Of a DNA stretch of 64,000 bases, positions 39,809 through 51,021 are shown in pieces. How positions within the stretch are numbered: the first letter of the stretch is position 1; each line of letters starts with the position of its first letter. The notes beneath the pieces were generated by a model, which saw only the letters and a list, made by a program, of their open reading frames with translations, was not told the DNA's origin and made no database searches. Source of the stretch: Penelope pileata (lineage: Eukaryota > Chordata > Aves > Galliformes > Cracidae); assembly GCA_013396635.1 (NCBI GenBank), contig WBMW01004821.1, positions 83,544 through 147,543 of the forward strand, read 5' to 3'. A program made the position numbers and the translations under genes.

Positions 39809-40002
39809 GTCCTTTTTGTGAGGAACCTGGTGATCCTTGTGCATCTCAGCCATGCCTGAATAGGGGCATATGTCAATATAATCAGTCTGGATATATTTGT
39901 GACTGTCCAGCAGGTTTTCTTGGTCACAACTGTGAAATCGATATCAACGAGTGTTCTTCAAGGCCGTGTCAGAACAGAGGTACATGTATCGATTTGTCAA
40001 AT
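39809..40002 (+). CDS. EYS: EYS exon encoding EGF-like domains (partial gene, exon A)
   Basis: A 194-nt internal exon, flanked by the acceptor TTCTTTTAG and the donor GTAAGT. The upstream intron is phase 1 (GT completes a codon, probably Gly) and the downstream intron is phase 0. The text is PFCEEPGDPCASQPC, then LNRGIC, GYICDCPAGFLGHNC, then EIDINECSSRPC and QNRGTCIDLSN. That is the last cysteine of one EGF domain, a complete six-cysteine EGF, and the first half of a calcium-binding-type EGF (DINEC). NQS is a possible N-glycosylation site. EYS is a secreted matrix protein needed for photoreceptor maintenance. I recall the human protein reading 'PFCE' at the same place and an exon of the same length and phase. 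Alternatives such as a Notch, CRB or other EGF-array gene fit less well because of exon 47033-47147. Confidence 0.85.
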
Positions 40003-41148
40003 GTAAGTATAAACTTCAGAGACTTGTATTTGAACACAGTGCCAAACAATTCAATTCTAACTTAAGATGAGGTTTACATGTGTCATAAAGAAATATTTTA
40101 TTATATGCACGTGTCATGCTTGTAACATTTCTGTGGTTACAAAGCCAGAATTTCACATTTTTGAAGTTGAGTTGTTTGGAGATCACTTAAGAAACTAACA
40201 ACATTTTTTTTTGTTGTTTGTTTGTTTGTTTGTTTAGTTTTGTTTTGGTAAAATAAATTCATGTACACTCACCAAGGCTTGACAACAGAGACATATCTGG
40301 TAATATTTCAAACTGCATTGTTGGTTTTCTTTCATTAGCATGACTGTTGTAAATAGCGGTGTTTACAGAGAAGAAAAATAGTGAAAGAGGAGTTCAAAAG
40401 CTCAGTTAACATATACCAGTGATGTCTGCTCTTTCACAAGAGAAAAAGAGATGTCTAAGTTGCTAAAAAATTAGATGGATTTCTAAATTTTGCAAATTGC
40501 AACATTCACTGGAGGAATAAACCCCCGTATACTTTACTTTGTGACACGCTGTGGCCTGTGAAGGGCATTATATTATACAGAAAAATAAGAATGACAGTAT
40601 CAGATATAATAAGTGTTTTGTCGTAGAATAACTTCATGTTCTTGCTGTGTAAATTACTGATTGAAGTAACTGGGAAATATCTTTCACCATCATAAAAGCA
40701 TATTCTCTGTGCTTCAGATAGGGAGGAAAAAGGATACAAATCATTTTCTTTCCTTCTGTAGTTAGTGAATATACTTGATAGTTATTGAATACTTGATATC
40801 TGATGTACCTCTTGCACTGTTACTGTTTGATAGAGACTTTCACACTGAAAAAAATTTAGGAATGATGAAAAAGAAATTATGAAACTCCTTCGCAATGACA
40901 GACATTTATAGCTGGTATATTTCCACTTAATAATCCCAACTCTATTATAGGTTGTACTAGAAGGCCTGTTCTGCTTGTCCTAAATTATGTTTGAAACCTA
41001 TTTGGATCTAGAACTGTTTTTTGTTATGTATTTTTAGACTGCTTACTATGTTGTTTTTAGTGTCTCTATAATAATGGAAGCAAATACTAATTTCCACATT
41101 GCCTGGAGTACAATGAATAATTACTAGAAAATTCATTTTTTTCTATAG
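40003..41148 (+). other. EYS: EYS intron between exons A and B (1,146 bp, phase 0)
   Basis: A GT-AG intron with GTAAGT donor and TTTTTTTCTATAG acceptor. It contains a short (TTTG)n run at 40217-40232 but no CR1. It is compact compared with the other introns here. Confidence 0.8.
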
Positions 41149-41276
41149 GATGTAGCATGTAGCTGTCTGCCTTTATTCACTGGCAAGTTCTGTGAAAGAA
41201 TACTGAATCCTTGTGAATTATTGCCTTGCTTAAATAATACAACCTGTGTAGCTCAACAGCAGAACTATGCATGCCG
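41149..41276 (+). CDS. EYS: EYS exon encoding EGF-like domains (partial gene, exon B)
   Basis: A 128-nt exon, upstream phase 0 and downstream phase 2 (CG of an Arg codon). Acceptor TTTCTATAG, donor CG|GTAAGA. The text DVACSCLPLFTGKFC completes the EGF begun in exon A. ERILNPCELLPC, LNNTTC and VAQQQNYAC then give five of the six cysteines of the next EGF. NNT/NTT is a likely N-glycosylation site. In the calcium-binding consensus the aromatic residue before CxC is Val here, so calcium binding by this domain may be weak. Length and phases agree with the human EYS exon as I recall it. The reading frame is open throughout and continuous with its neighbours. Confidence 0.85.
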
Positions 41277-44200
41277 GTAAGAGTAGAAATTAATTTGTTT
41301 TAGTACTTCATTGGATCACTTGATGCCATTGATTGCAGAAAAAAGACATTGTCAGTTGCAGAGAGTGCAGAAGAATAAAACTCATTTTAACAAATGTTTT
41401 TTTTTTTTTTTTTGGTGGTCTACTATGCAACAGTTCTTGAAAAATCCTGAAGTGGTAAAAACAATTTCAAGCACTTAAAGAGCTATAAATTGCTTAATCA
41501 TTAATTCTGTAAGATGAAATATATAAATCCGGACACATTGAGAACAAGTGAGACAGTTAAATTGCAGATACTGCTCCCATTTAAGGGGTTTGATGTTTAT
41601 CTTATGTTTCTGAAAGGACAAGAAAACTGTATTCATTCCTAATTCACTGTCATGCATTAGTAGTTCTTAGATCGATCCTTCAAGAAGCATATTAAAAATT
41701 GCTTTATTCAGAAAGACCATGTTGAAACTATCTGCTTGCAGATAACAGAAATGATGCAGTGGGTATCTATTTTCATTCCATTTGAAATAGCTTTATAGAT
41801 ATTTTCTTACACTACTCAGGATTACAATTTGTTCCCTTCACTTTTGCTTAGCTTTTATCTGCTTGCCTTTAAAGAAGTTCTGGTAAGCATTACTGAAGTG
41901 CGGGAAACAACTTTTAAATTTTAGGATATTCATGAATGTAGAAAATTGAAAGTTTTAGTACACAAAACCCTGAAAACATATTATGAATGAACTTAGAAAC
42001 TGCAAACACATAACAGAAGAAGGAACATAAAGTTACGGTCCATAAGGAGAAATTCACCTGAAAAGTCTGTAAATTTAAATATATGTAGAACTGTTTACAA
42101 CTTTCTCATGTAAGAAAAAGGGATAAATATTTTTATTTGTACTTATATCTACATGTATACAGGCATACATACACACACAGAGACAGAATTATGTTTTCCT
42201 ATGTAGATAAGTATAGCACAGAATGATAGTGTTATCATTTATTTTCAAATATTTTAGAACAAGATATAAGGTATTAATAATTTACTACTACATATCCAGT
42301 CTTTTACACAGTATGGTGGTGAATGAATTAGTATGAATTGATGCCTAAAGCTTACTCTTAAAACATGCACAGCATGAACAATTAATATGAAGATACAGAT
42401 TGCCTTTGCTAAAAATAATAACAATGAAAAAAATGATGACCCTGTGTTTAATGCAGTTTCAATAATTTGAAATTTCAAAAAACACTGCTAGAGATGGTGC
42501 TTTGTTATGAATCATGTTGTGCCACTGAATGTAGTTAGTAAAAATAACTACGGAATGGCACGGTGATTTAATACTCTTTCTACTGTTACTATACGTGAGA
42601 CTGAGAGAGGCAGGCATTGTTTAGGTCAATATAATAGAGAATAAAAATGGACAACTAACAATTCATTTATATTGATTATAAAGAGAATGACTTAAATTAT
42701 ATTGTTAAAGTTAGGGACCAGAGGTTTAAGTTTGGGTCTCAAAAAAAGTGCAAGCCTGTTTACCTCTATTGTTGAACACTAAGATCCTATTAATGCCAGT
42801 ATTGGTGAGATTTTACCTTTAATAGTCACGCATCATTCATGCATTCTGCCTTGCTATCTGTAAAATATATATTTGACAACGTGACAGGCAAGTCAAGGTT
42901 ATAAGGTTATTATTTTAACACCAAAAATGATTTTGAAAGGGGAATAACAACCTAGAGAAAACATTGTGAATACAGCAATGAAAAGCGTATCCTTCAACTT
43001 TACACAAAATCAAGGGTTTTGCACTGAATATACCATTCAAGTTAAATCTTTGGCCAGTGTTCTTTCCACATCGTATTCCTTTACATCTAAGCTAAACACT
43101 GGGCTTTCTAGGTAAAGGCAGAGATTAACTCTGGAAAGTGATTCATCCTTTCCAAAGTGAGGTATCCAAGACAGGCGACATGAAGCATTTTCTGAAGGTT
43201 CCCAAAGAACTCTGTACAGAAGTACAAAGAAAGCCAAGACTGCTGTCCTAAAGTAGATAATAAAATTGCAGAATTTTAAAATTAGTTTAAAATGTCTACA
43301 CTGGAAATAAGTTTCAACACTCAACTTTAGCTTTAACATTCAGTTCCTGCAGGCTCCAATTAGTGATTACAATTTTTTTAAATGTTTATTGCTAATAAAT
43401 TAAAACAATTTTCTCATTTTTGTGAAAATAAAGTAAGTTTTCTACCACATAATCTCAAATATGTAAAACATGTATATGTACATTTATATCCCTATAATTG
43501 GAAGAAAACATTCAGGTAAAAGAAAGCATTTTGAAGGGATATGTCAGGTACTTCTCACAAGAAGACTAGATTCAGTAATTTGATCATGAGAGCTGCAGTC
43601 TTGACAAAGTCAGAGTGTTGAAATGCAGAGGAAGTAGAGAGTTCTAGAGAGGTCTGAATGTCTGCAGGCTTTACTATTTTTAGGATTCAAAATTCTCTTT
43701 GTAAATGTATGTTACTCATTAGCTGCTTAAGATAAATGAGGATGTCAGTAGACCCATAAGAACAGTTGTTTAACAGTTTCAATTTTGTTATGTTACAGAC
43801 TTTGAAGCTTTCTGGAATGCCTTTGTAATTTATTTTACCTGAAGAAAGCCTACCATTAATACTGTAGCTTTATTCAGGAGGATAGGAGCTGATCATTCAG
43901 AATTTTAAGTGGAAATTTTGTTTCAATTTTGGTAGTCATTTTTAAATACTATAGATTATTACTGTATCTAGTTACTCCATTTAAAAATTGTATTTGTTTC
44001 ATTTAATGCAATCCTACTACCTGATCCATTTAAACAGTATTTTAGAATTTTAAATAAATGTAGTGGCACTTACTTTACATTTATATGTAAATAATAGCAG
44101 ACTTGAACTTTTTGCTCCTTTTATTTTATTTTGTTAATCCTTACTTTATCTGCTTCTCCTTATGCCCAGGCTGCATTCTACTTAACATCCATCACCATCT

Positions 44201-45261
44201 GAACTTCTATCTACTTATCTTTTCTTTGAGAAAGTAGTTGTTTTCAGTCTAAACATATAACCAAACAGACTCAATTTAATTTTCTTCACTTCAGTTATGA
44301 TGCATGACTATCTTGTATCTTAAGTCCATCCTTTCACTCTTCAAATCATATACAGCCTTGTGCTAAGAACCTAATAGCAGCATTTTTTCTCAGATGTCAA
44401 AATTTAAGGTGAATTCAAATAGGCAGTGAACAAGGGTATCCATCACAATAAATTGTGATTGTTTATTTTGTGTCTTCTTCTATTATTCATGTTATTTAGA
44501 GCAATAAAAAAGTAACAAAAATGTGAAAGGATATTTTGAGAAAATTTCTTCTGTTAGTGTCTTCTTTGTACTGTCAACTGCTTTTGCTGTTGATTTAGCT
44601 TATGTTCTCTAATATTGTCATGTCGATTGCAAAATAACAATGACAACAAAAAACTATGAAAAACATGCAAATATAACAGCTTTAAAATTTGGCTGACTGA
44701 ATTATTTAAGTTATGAAACAGTCATAAATTAGGCACGTAAACAAAGAATACCAGGACCTCTCTCATCTGATTTCAGATCATAGCTGAAAATAAATCAATA
44801 AAACAAACATTGTAATTGAGTTACTCTGATTTGGTTTTAAGTGTGATTTAAAAATACAACTACAACAAAAGGTGTCATATCACTTTTTATGATTGTTTTT
44901 ACTTAATATTCATTTTATATCTAAGTACATAACCACCTGATATCTCTGAACATGTTGAAATAAAAGCAGCTAAGCATTATGAAAAACTGGTAGCTATTAG
45001 AATTGAGCTGGAAATTTGGTAAGAAGAGAATTTGCTAGAATTTTTCTTTCAACTTTTGAAATGGTAGCAGTAGAATATGATATAGGATTTGCATGCAGCA
45101 ATTCCTTTAAGAGGAAGGTGAGGATTATGTGATCCATTGCTACCTATGGGTAGTATATAGGGTCCTCCTGTGGTTGTGTCTATACTAGTCTCAAAAAAAA
45201 CAGTTTTGTAAATTTCTATGGAAAGAATACTTTCCCATACCCACAGACCTTCCTCCACAAG

Positions 45262-46098
45262 GTCTTACAAGGCCATCCAGAGAGACCTAGTCAGGCTCAG
45301 GCAGTGGGCCCAGGAGGTTGAACAAATCCAATGGCAAGGTCTTGCACCTGGGCCGTAGCTACCCCCACTATCAATACAGGCTGGGGGATGAAAAGATAGA
45401 GCACAGCCCTGCCAAAAAGGACTTGGGGGTACTGGTGGATGGCAAGCTGGACATGAACCAGCTATGTGCCCTCGCAGCCCACAAAGCCAACTGAATCCTG
45501 GGCTGCATCGAAAGAAGCATGGCCAGCAGGTCGAGGGAGGTGATCCTACCCCTCTATTCTGTGCTGATGAGACCTCACCTGGAGTACTGCATCCGGATCT
45601 GGAGTCCTCAGCACAGGAGAGACATGGACCTGTTGGAGTGCATCCAGAGGAGGGCCACAAAAATGATCCAAGGGGTGGAACACCTTCCCTGTGAGGATAG
45701 GCTGAGGGAGCTGGGGTTTTTCAGCCTGGAGAAGAGAAGGCTCTGAGGTGACCTGATAGCTGCCTTTCAGTATCTAAAGGGGGCTACAAGAAAGGGGGGA
45801 ATAGACTCTTTAGCAGGGTCTGTGAGGATAGGACGAGGGGAAATGGCTTTAAACTGAAAGAGAGGAAATTTAGGTTAGATGTAAGGAAAAAGTTTTTTAC
45901 AGTAAGGGTGGTGAAGCAGTGGAACAGGTTGCCCAGAGAGGTGGTGGAAGCCCCGTCCCTGCAGACATTCAAGGTCACGCTGGACCAAGCTCTGAGCAAC
46001 CTGATCTAGCTGTAGGTGTCCCTGTACATTGCAGGGGAGTTGGATTAGATGACCTTTATATGTCCCTTCCAACTCTAAGGATTCTATGATTCTATGTC
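45262..46098 (+). mobile_element. CR1 LINE 3' part, plus strand, in the EYS intron
   Basis: Runs from the 'AIQRDLVRLRQWAQ' coding block through 'KDLGVLVDGKLDMNQLCALA' and the MRPHLEYC region to a 3' end with the tail ATTCTATGATTCTATG. It is in the same transcriptional sense as EYS. In the ORF2 frame it has TGA at 45492-45494 and at 45744-45746, the same two places as in the copy at 6400-7103. A large deletion from 5' RT is the usual CR1 truncation. It is well preserved, so relatively young. Confidence 0.92.
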
Positions 46099-46676
46099 TC
46101 TAAATACATATCCAGTGAATTTGACAGGGATTACATATCTACCAAAAAACTAAATAGTTTTTGCAGTCTGGCATCTACCTTTTGCTCATTTTGAACAAGA
46201 TATAGATATTCAAATATTTATTATTTTGTAGTATTCTGCTATTTCATCTGAATAAGACTTGTTTACTATCCATTGGAAACTCATATTTTTTATTGCGTAT
46301 GAGATTTTTTTTAAAACATTGGAGTGCTGGATGAGAGAAAAATATTCTCCTGTAATGACAAATGCTGACATGAGGCAGAAGAAATGTCGGTAGTTGCTTT
46401 TACTATAGAAGAATTAACCATGTCTCTGTTCACATTACATGGAAACCATAGTCACAAAATAAAATATTATTTTTCACTTTTAAAGAAATTACTGAGTACA
46501 ATTATGCAAAAACAAAACAGCCATGTATTATCCTCTGTGTATATTCTGTACCTTGTTTCTTCATACCTAAGTATGTCATTATTGACTAGTCTTAGTTAAT
46601 CATTAGCAATGATTGGTGCTATTTTAAACCTCATTTACAATCACATTTCTCATTTTTATCTCTGATAGTTTAATTG

Positions 46677-46705
46677 ATCTATCCTTTCTGTTGGAAAGGA
46701 TAGAT
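46677..46705. repeat. Perfect 12-bp inverted repeat (hairpin)
   Basis: Arms ATCTATCCTTTC (46677-46688) and GAAAGGATAGAT (46694-46705) are exact reverse complements around the 5-nt loop TGTTG. It lies in the intron about 330 bp upstream of exon C and would form a stem in the nascent transcript. Confidence 0.85.
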
Positions 46706-47032
46706 TATATAGATTGATTTCCAAAACTTACTTTATATCTTTTTGTTGAATATTGCTTCATTCTTGATTGTTTTTGTTTCTGGAAGATTATAAAAAGTGT
46801 TGAAATGAAAATACTTTAATCAACGAAAAAAGATATTTTATGGAGAAGTAAAAACAACCAAAATCACGAAACTGATTTTTAATTGTTCAAAAACATGTTC
46901 TGCTTATTTTAAATAATGTACGAGGTCTGTACTGCTACTGCAAGAACACTATTTAACAGAATTATGGAACATAATTAAATACAATTAACATTTGAAATCC
47001 AAGTCTTCTAAAATACACTGACGTATTTGCAG

Positions 47033-47147
47033 CTGCATGCCAGGATTCACGGGAAAGAACTGTGAGGAAGTAATTGAGTACTGCAGGCTGCTCAACATCA
47101 ACTGTCTGAATGAAGGATTGTGTCTTAATATAATTGGAGGATTCACT
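47033..47147 (+). CDS. EYS: EYS exon encoding EGF-like domains (partial gene, exon C)
   Basis: A 115-nt exon, upstream phase 2 (C completes CG|C = Arg) and downstream phase 0. Acceptor ATTTGCAG, donor ACT|GTAAGT. CMPGFTGKNC closes the EGF of exon B. EEVIEYCRLLNINC, LNEGLC and LNIIGGFT then open another EGF whose remaining cysteines must lie in the next exon, which is not in the window. This is the most diagnostic piece. I recall human EYS reading 'PGFTGKNCE' followed by a 'C(K/R)LLSINCLNE' segment at this position, with the coding exon ending at a phase-0 boundary after nucleotide 1299. That gives two independent lines, sequence and exon structure. Confidence 0.88.
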
Positions 47148-47867
47148 GTAAGTAATTTAATACATGTTAAACTAGTTCAGTGCTGCAAAGTATAAAAGCT
47201 TCAGACAACCAGAACTTGAAATGGATTCTTTACTATAAGAGACAAGAGGGACATACATTTATGTGTTTTTTAGTTATTTAAATCAATAACACGAGGAGTA
47301 TTAGCTGTGGTCATATGGATTTTTTAAATTACTTTTCTACTGAGACCATGTTTTGCATTTTGTCAAGTAAGAGGACTGAAGAATATCTTTATAGTTAAAA
47401 GAATATATAACTGCATTCCAGTGCTATTATCCACACAAATAATAATCACAGTTATATTATAGTCTTTAAAAATACATTGTTTGAATTAAGTACATCTGTT
47501 GCATTGTTCTAACCAGAAACAAATCAGTAATTTAAACATAAGCATTTCTAAGCTTAATAAAAACTTAGTTTGAGGATAAAAACTAGTTTGATGATGAAAC
47601 TGCAGTGTGGTGAGATTGGTTCTAACTGGCAATTAATTTAAGAAAAAACTAACTAAAAAAAAAAAATCACATACAAAAAAAGCATAATTCTGATTGTTTT
47701 AACAATTAAAATAGCTCCTGAAAATGCTGAGCAAGATCCATCGTGTACCAGATTTTTCAGACTGTTGCTTGTCAAATGAGAGAAAATGATATCCTCCAAA
47801 AGCAGTAATTGGAAACAAAGATTATTCTAAACAAGCATTCATTCTGCAAGTAGCAGGAAGAGATCTC
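47148..47867 (+). other. EYS: EYS downstream intron, first part
   Basis: Starts with the strong donor GTAAGT. AT-rich, with an A10 run near 47657. No feature was recognised before the next CR1. Confidence 0.6.
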
Positions 47868-48790
47868 ACAGTCACATAATGGTTGAGGTTGGAAGGGATC
47901 TCTGGAGGCCATCAGGTCCATATGGTTCCTACTCAAGAAGGGCCACCTAGAACAATGTGCCTAGGCTCTTGTTCAAATAGCTGCTGAATGTCTCAGAGGA
48001 AGGAGATTCCACAACCTCTCTGGCACCTAGTGCCAGTGCTCCAAGATCTACAGTGTGAACAATTGCTTCCTGATTCTCAGATGGAACCTCCTGTGTTCCA
48101 GTTTGTGCCCATTGCCTCTTGTCCTAGCACTGGGCACCACTGAAAAAAGCCTGGATCTGTTCAGTTTGTAACCACCCTTCAGGCATTTCTGTACATTGAT
48201 AAGATTCCTTCTGAGCCTTCTCTTCACTAGGCTAAACAGTCCCAACTCTCTGGGATTTTCCTCATAGGAGATGTGCTCCAGCCCCTTAGTTGTCTTCATG
48301 ACCATTCACTGGAGTCTCTGCAGTAGCTCCAGATCTCCCTTGTACTGACAGGCCCAAAACTAAACATAGTACCCCAGGTATAGTATTACAGTCACCTTCC
48401 TGGACATGTTGGCAATACTTTGATAACAAAGACCAGGATACCATTAGTTTTTTGTAGCAAGGGCACACTACTAGTTCATGTTCACCTTTGTGTACACCAG
48501 GATCCACAGGACTTCAAAGCTGCTCTATAGCCAATGAGCAGGATTTACTGCACAGTAGGTGCCTGGGGTTCCTTCCTAGGTATAAAACTTTGCACCTGTT
48601 GACCCCAATGATGTTCCTATCAGCCCAATTCTTCAGGCTGCTGCAATCCTTCTAGATGGCAGCACAATTCTTCGGTGTATCAGGCACTCCTCCCGGTTAT
48701 CTGTCATTAGCAAACTTGCTGTGAGTACTCTTTGCCCCATTATCCAGACCATTAATGAAGAAATGAAGATAAGATGCACTCTTTTAACTT
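47868..48790 (-). mobile_element. CR1 LINE, minus strand, 3' end to RT region
   Basis: The left end is the complement of the CR1 3' UTR ('ggttggaagggatctctgga' on the plus strand). On the minus strand the ORF2 text at 48305-48048 reads KGLEHISYEENPRELGLFSL, then RTRGNGHKLEHRRF. Decayed upstream ORF2 follows to about 48790, where the complement of the LNKFADD-to-FINGLDN region is visible ('atccagaccattaatgaag'). Frameshifts separate the pieces. It is opposite in sense to EYS. Confidence 0.88.
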
Positions 48791-50465
48791 CTCCATAACA
48801 GGGAAAGGTAAATGACACTTTTTTTGAAGGAGGGTGAGTGTGTTTCAGGTCAAGCTTTGTGGTAGGGCTACTGGGGCTGAAGCCTTAGCCCCCTGCACTC
48901 TGTCTGAGGCCAGATAGCCTGATGTCTCTTCTCTTTGGGAACTTTGAAAAGAGGAATTTAAAATCTAGAAAAAGTGAATAGAATCAGAATCCTCTTTCTA
49001 AATTCATTTAAGCTTTTTGAGTTTCAGACTGAAAAATTATAGACAGAAAATTACAAACAACTCAAATCCTAGATTGAACTAAAAATTCTCAGAATTTATC
49101 ATTTTTCAAAAGCAATTTGATGATTTATTAGAAATCTTATTTCTCTCAATTCTGTTTTGATTGCCACTTGCCTGTTTATGTGGCAAAATGTATTACTATT
49201 GTTATTAATTACTACTACTATTACTAGTGAGCAGGAAGAGTATTTTACACTGTAAGGGACAAAGGGTTAAAGCAAGGCAGGCAGAGATAGTGTCCTCACC
49301 AGCACAGAGCACTGTCTCTCAGTAGCCACAGGAACACAGCAGATCCAGAGATTGAGGTTCAGCCAAGAACCCATTGATCACCACATATGTAGTGATTAAG
49401 CAGGTTTGCATTCAAGCTGGGTAGTCAACATGTCAGAATCAGGAAGCTACAAAGCTGGATACAGACCTACTGACAAAATAACTCAGGAAAAGTTTTGGTG
49501 CAAAGGCTTAAACACAGCACATGAGTGAATGAGTGGATGATGTATAACTGGACACCTCACAGGGGGGATCAGTTTTCACAGCAGGCTGATTCAAGGCAAA
49601 ACTGTTGTGCCACATCAGAACTGGCCTTGAACACAGTTAAATCTGTGAGAGAAGGAAAAGAGATCACAGATGAAGAAGGTAGAGAAAGATAATTTTAAGC
49701 TGGTTAGGCCGATTAGAGCCTGTTGATGCATTCAAGGTCCTGACGATTTCTCTCCTGACATAATTTGAATCTGAATACTCCTTGCATGTAATTATTCATT
49801 CAGTCCAAATCTCATTGACTTTCTTAAAGAAAGACTTTCTTACTTTCTACAAAAGCTAAAGAAGCATAGATCTTGTCTCCTCGGTGCTTTCCAGCTGACT
49901 CCTTGTGTTTGGTCAGGTTTCTTGAGTCTACCTGCTCTGAAATTTGTTTTATACAGATGCTCAAAAATTGTTTTTCCTACCTATATATGGGAACAAAGAG
50001 AAAAGAAGCTTCCAGACCTTTGTTCAAAGTGGCCAGCTCATATTTTACATCTAGATCAGTGTGCAAGTTCTGTGTCAGATACTGTTGTGAACTTTGCAGA
50101 CATCAGTAAAAATGAGACTCAAATCACTGCTGACTGCATCACGGTCTCCCAGTTGCTGCATCTTGTCCTTTCCCTTCATCCCTGATCTTAATTGCCAGGA
50201 GCACCTATTTACACTGGCCTGTAATTCATTCAGCTGCTTGCACTTTTACACATATGTAATCAAATCTGTAACAGATCTGTAACAAAGACATTTAAGAGCA
50301 TGACAAGGTTAGTGAAGTAAATACATTTAAATGATAAGTTGAAAAATTAATGAGTACTCTTTCTTACTGGAAGAAATAAGTACGGACTATCTGCTAAATT
50401 CTGAATACTGATTAAAATTATTTTAAAATTTGTATTTTAGGAAGAATTTTTGTACTGTCTGTAAA
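48791..50465. other. Intronic sequence; 49250-49680 less AT-rich and possibly repeat-derived
   Basis: No named repeat was recognised. The block 49250-49680 has a more balanced base composition than its surroundings ('gtgtcctcaccagcacagag', 'tggacacctcacagg') and may be an old LTR or other dispersed repeat, but I cannot assign a family. The frames at 49873-50282 show no domain. Confidence 0.4.
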
Positions 50466-50467
50466 TA

Positions 50468-51019
50468 TGTTGATTGCACCAAAAGTAATGTCTTCTATTT
50501 ATTTCCATGGAAACTACAACAAATACAAAGAGCACAATAAAGCTATGTGATAGAGCAAATTCTCAGATACAAAACACTCTTCTTCAACATAGTCACCACC
50601 ATTAGCTATGCATTTTTGTCAGAAATGAATAAAAGCCTGCATGCTGTGCTTGTAAATATCTGCACCACTGGAGGTGACCTGCTGTCACTGTTGTCACTGC
50701 TGAAATGCACCACCTCCTGTCTCACTGTGCTCACATCCACTGTTTTGCCTCCATAAACATTCAGCAAGTGTCGATGAATGTCAATGGGTGCAATTTTTTC
50801 CACATGAAGGAATTCAATTCCATACCACTTCATATGCACTTCCATGTTAGATGCCTCTGTGTCAGACTGCCCCTCTGCTGCCATCTGTTGCATGGCAACA
50901 AAATGTAACAGAATATTGGTGGGAAGGTTCAGCCTCTCCTGCCATACCATCAACATTAACCTCTGACGCTGTGGGACAACATAATAAAATAGGAGGCATT
51001 GCTTTCGGAGCAACCCTCG
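50468..51019 (-). mobile_element. Internally deleted mariner element (Galluhop-like), TA target duplication
   Basis: The two ends are terminal inverted repeats: TGTTGATTGCACCAAAAGTA on the left, and the complement of the right end, CGAGGGTTGCTCCGAAAGCA. These agree at most positions from the sixth base on. Each is flanked by TA (50466-50467 and 51020-51021), the target site duplicated by mariner transposases. On the minus strand an open frame carries a mariner DNA-binding N-terminal region (VEKIAPIDIHRHLLNVYGGK, then TVDVSTVRQEVV), joined soon afterwards to C-terminal text ('CRLLFISDKNA'). At 552 bp it lacks the catalytic DD(D/E) core of a roughly 1.2-1.3 kb full element. It is therefore non-autonomous, having moved or been deleted with help from an intact copy. 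The reading frame begins upstream of the TIR and is not itself a gene. Confidence 0.88.
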
Positions 51020-51021
51020 TA

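Larger units (their letters stand above)
41277..47032 (+). other. EYS: EYS intron between exons B and C (5,756 bp, phase 2)
   Basis: GT-AG intron, donor GTAAGA, acceptor ACGTATTTGCAG. It holds a T14-type run near 41398-41414, a plus-strand CR1 at 45262-46098 and a 12-bp stem hairpin at 46677-46705. The rest is AT-rich with no recognisable feature. Confidence 0.8.

Noticed and set aside
49873..50282. Several overlapping frames of 62-87 codons
   Set aside because: Overlap in multiple frames and lack of any motif suggest chance. No flanking splice sites form a consistent exon.
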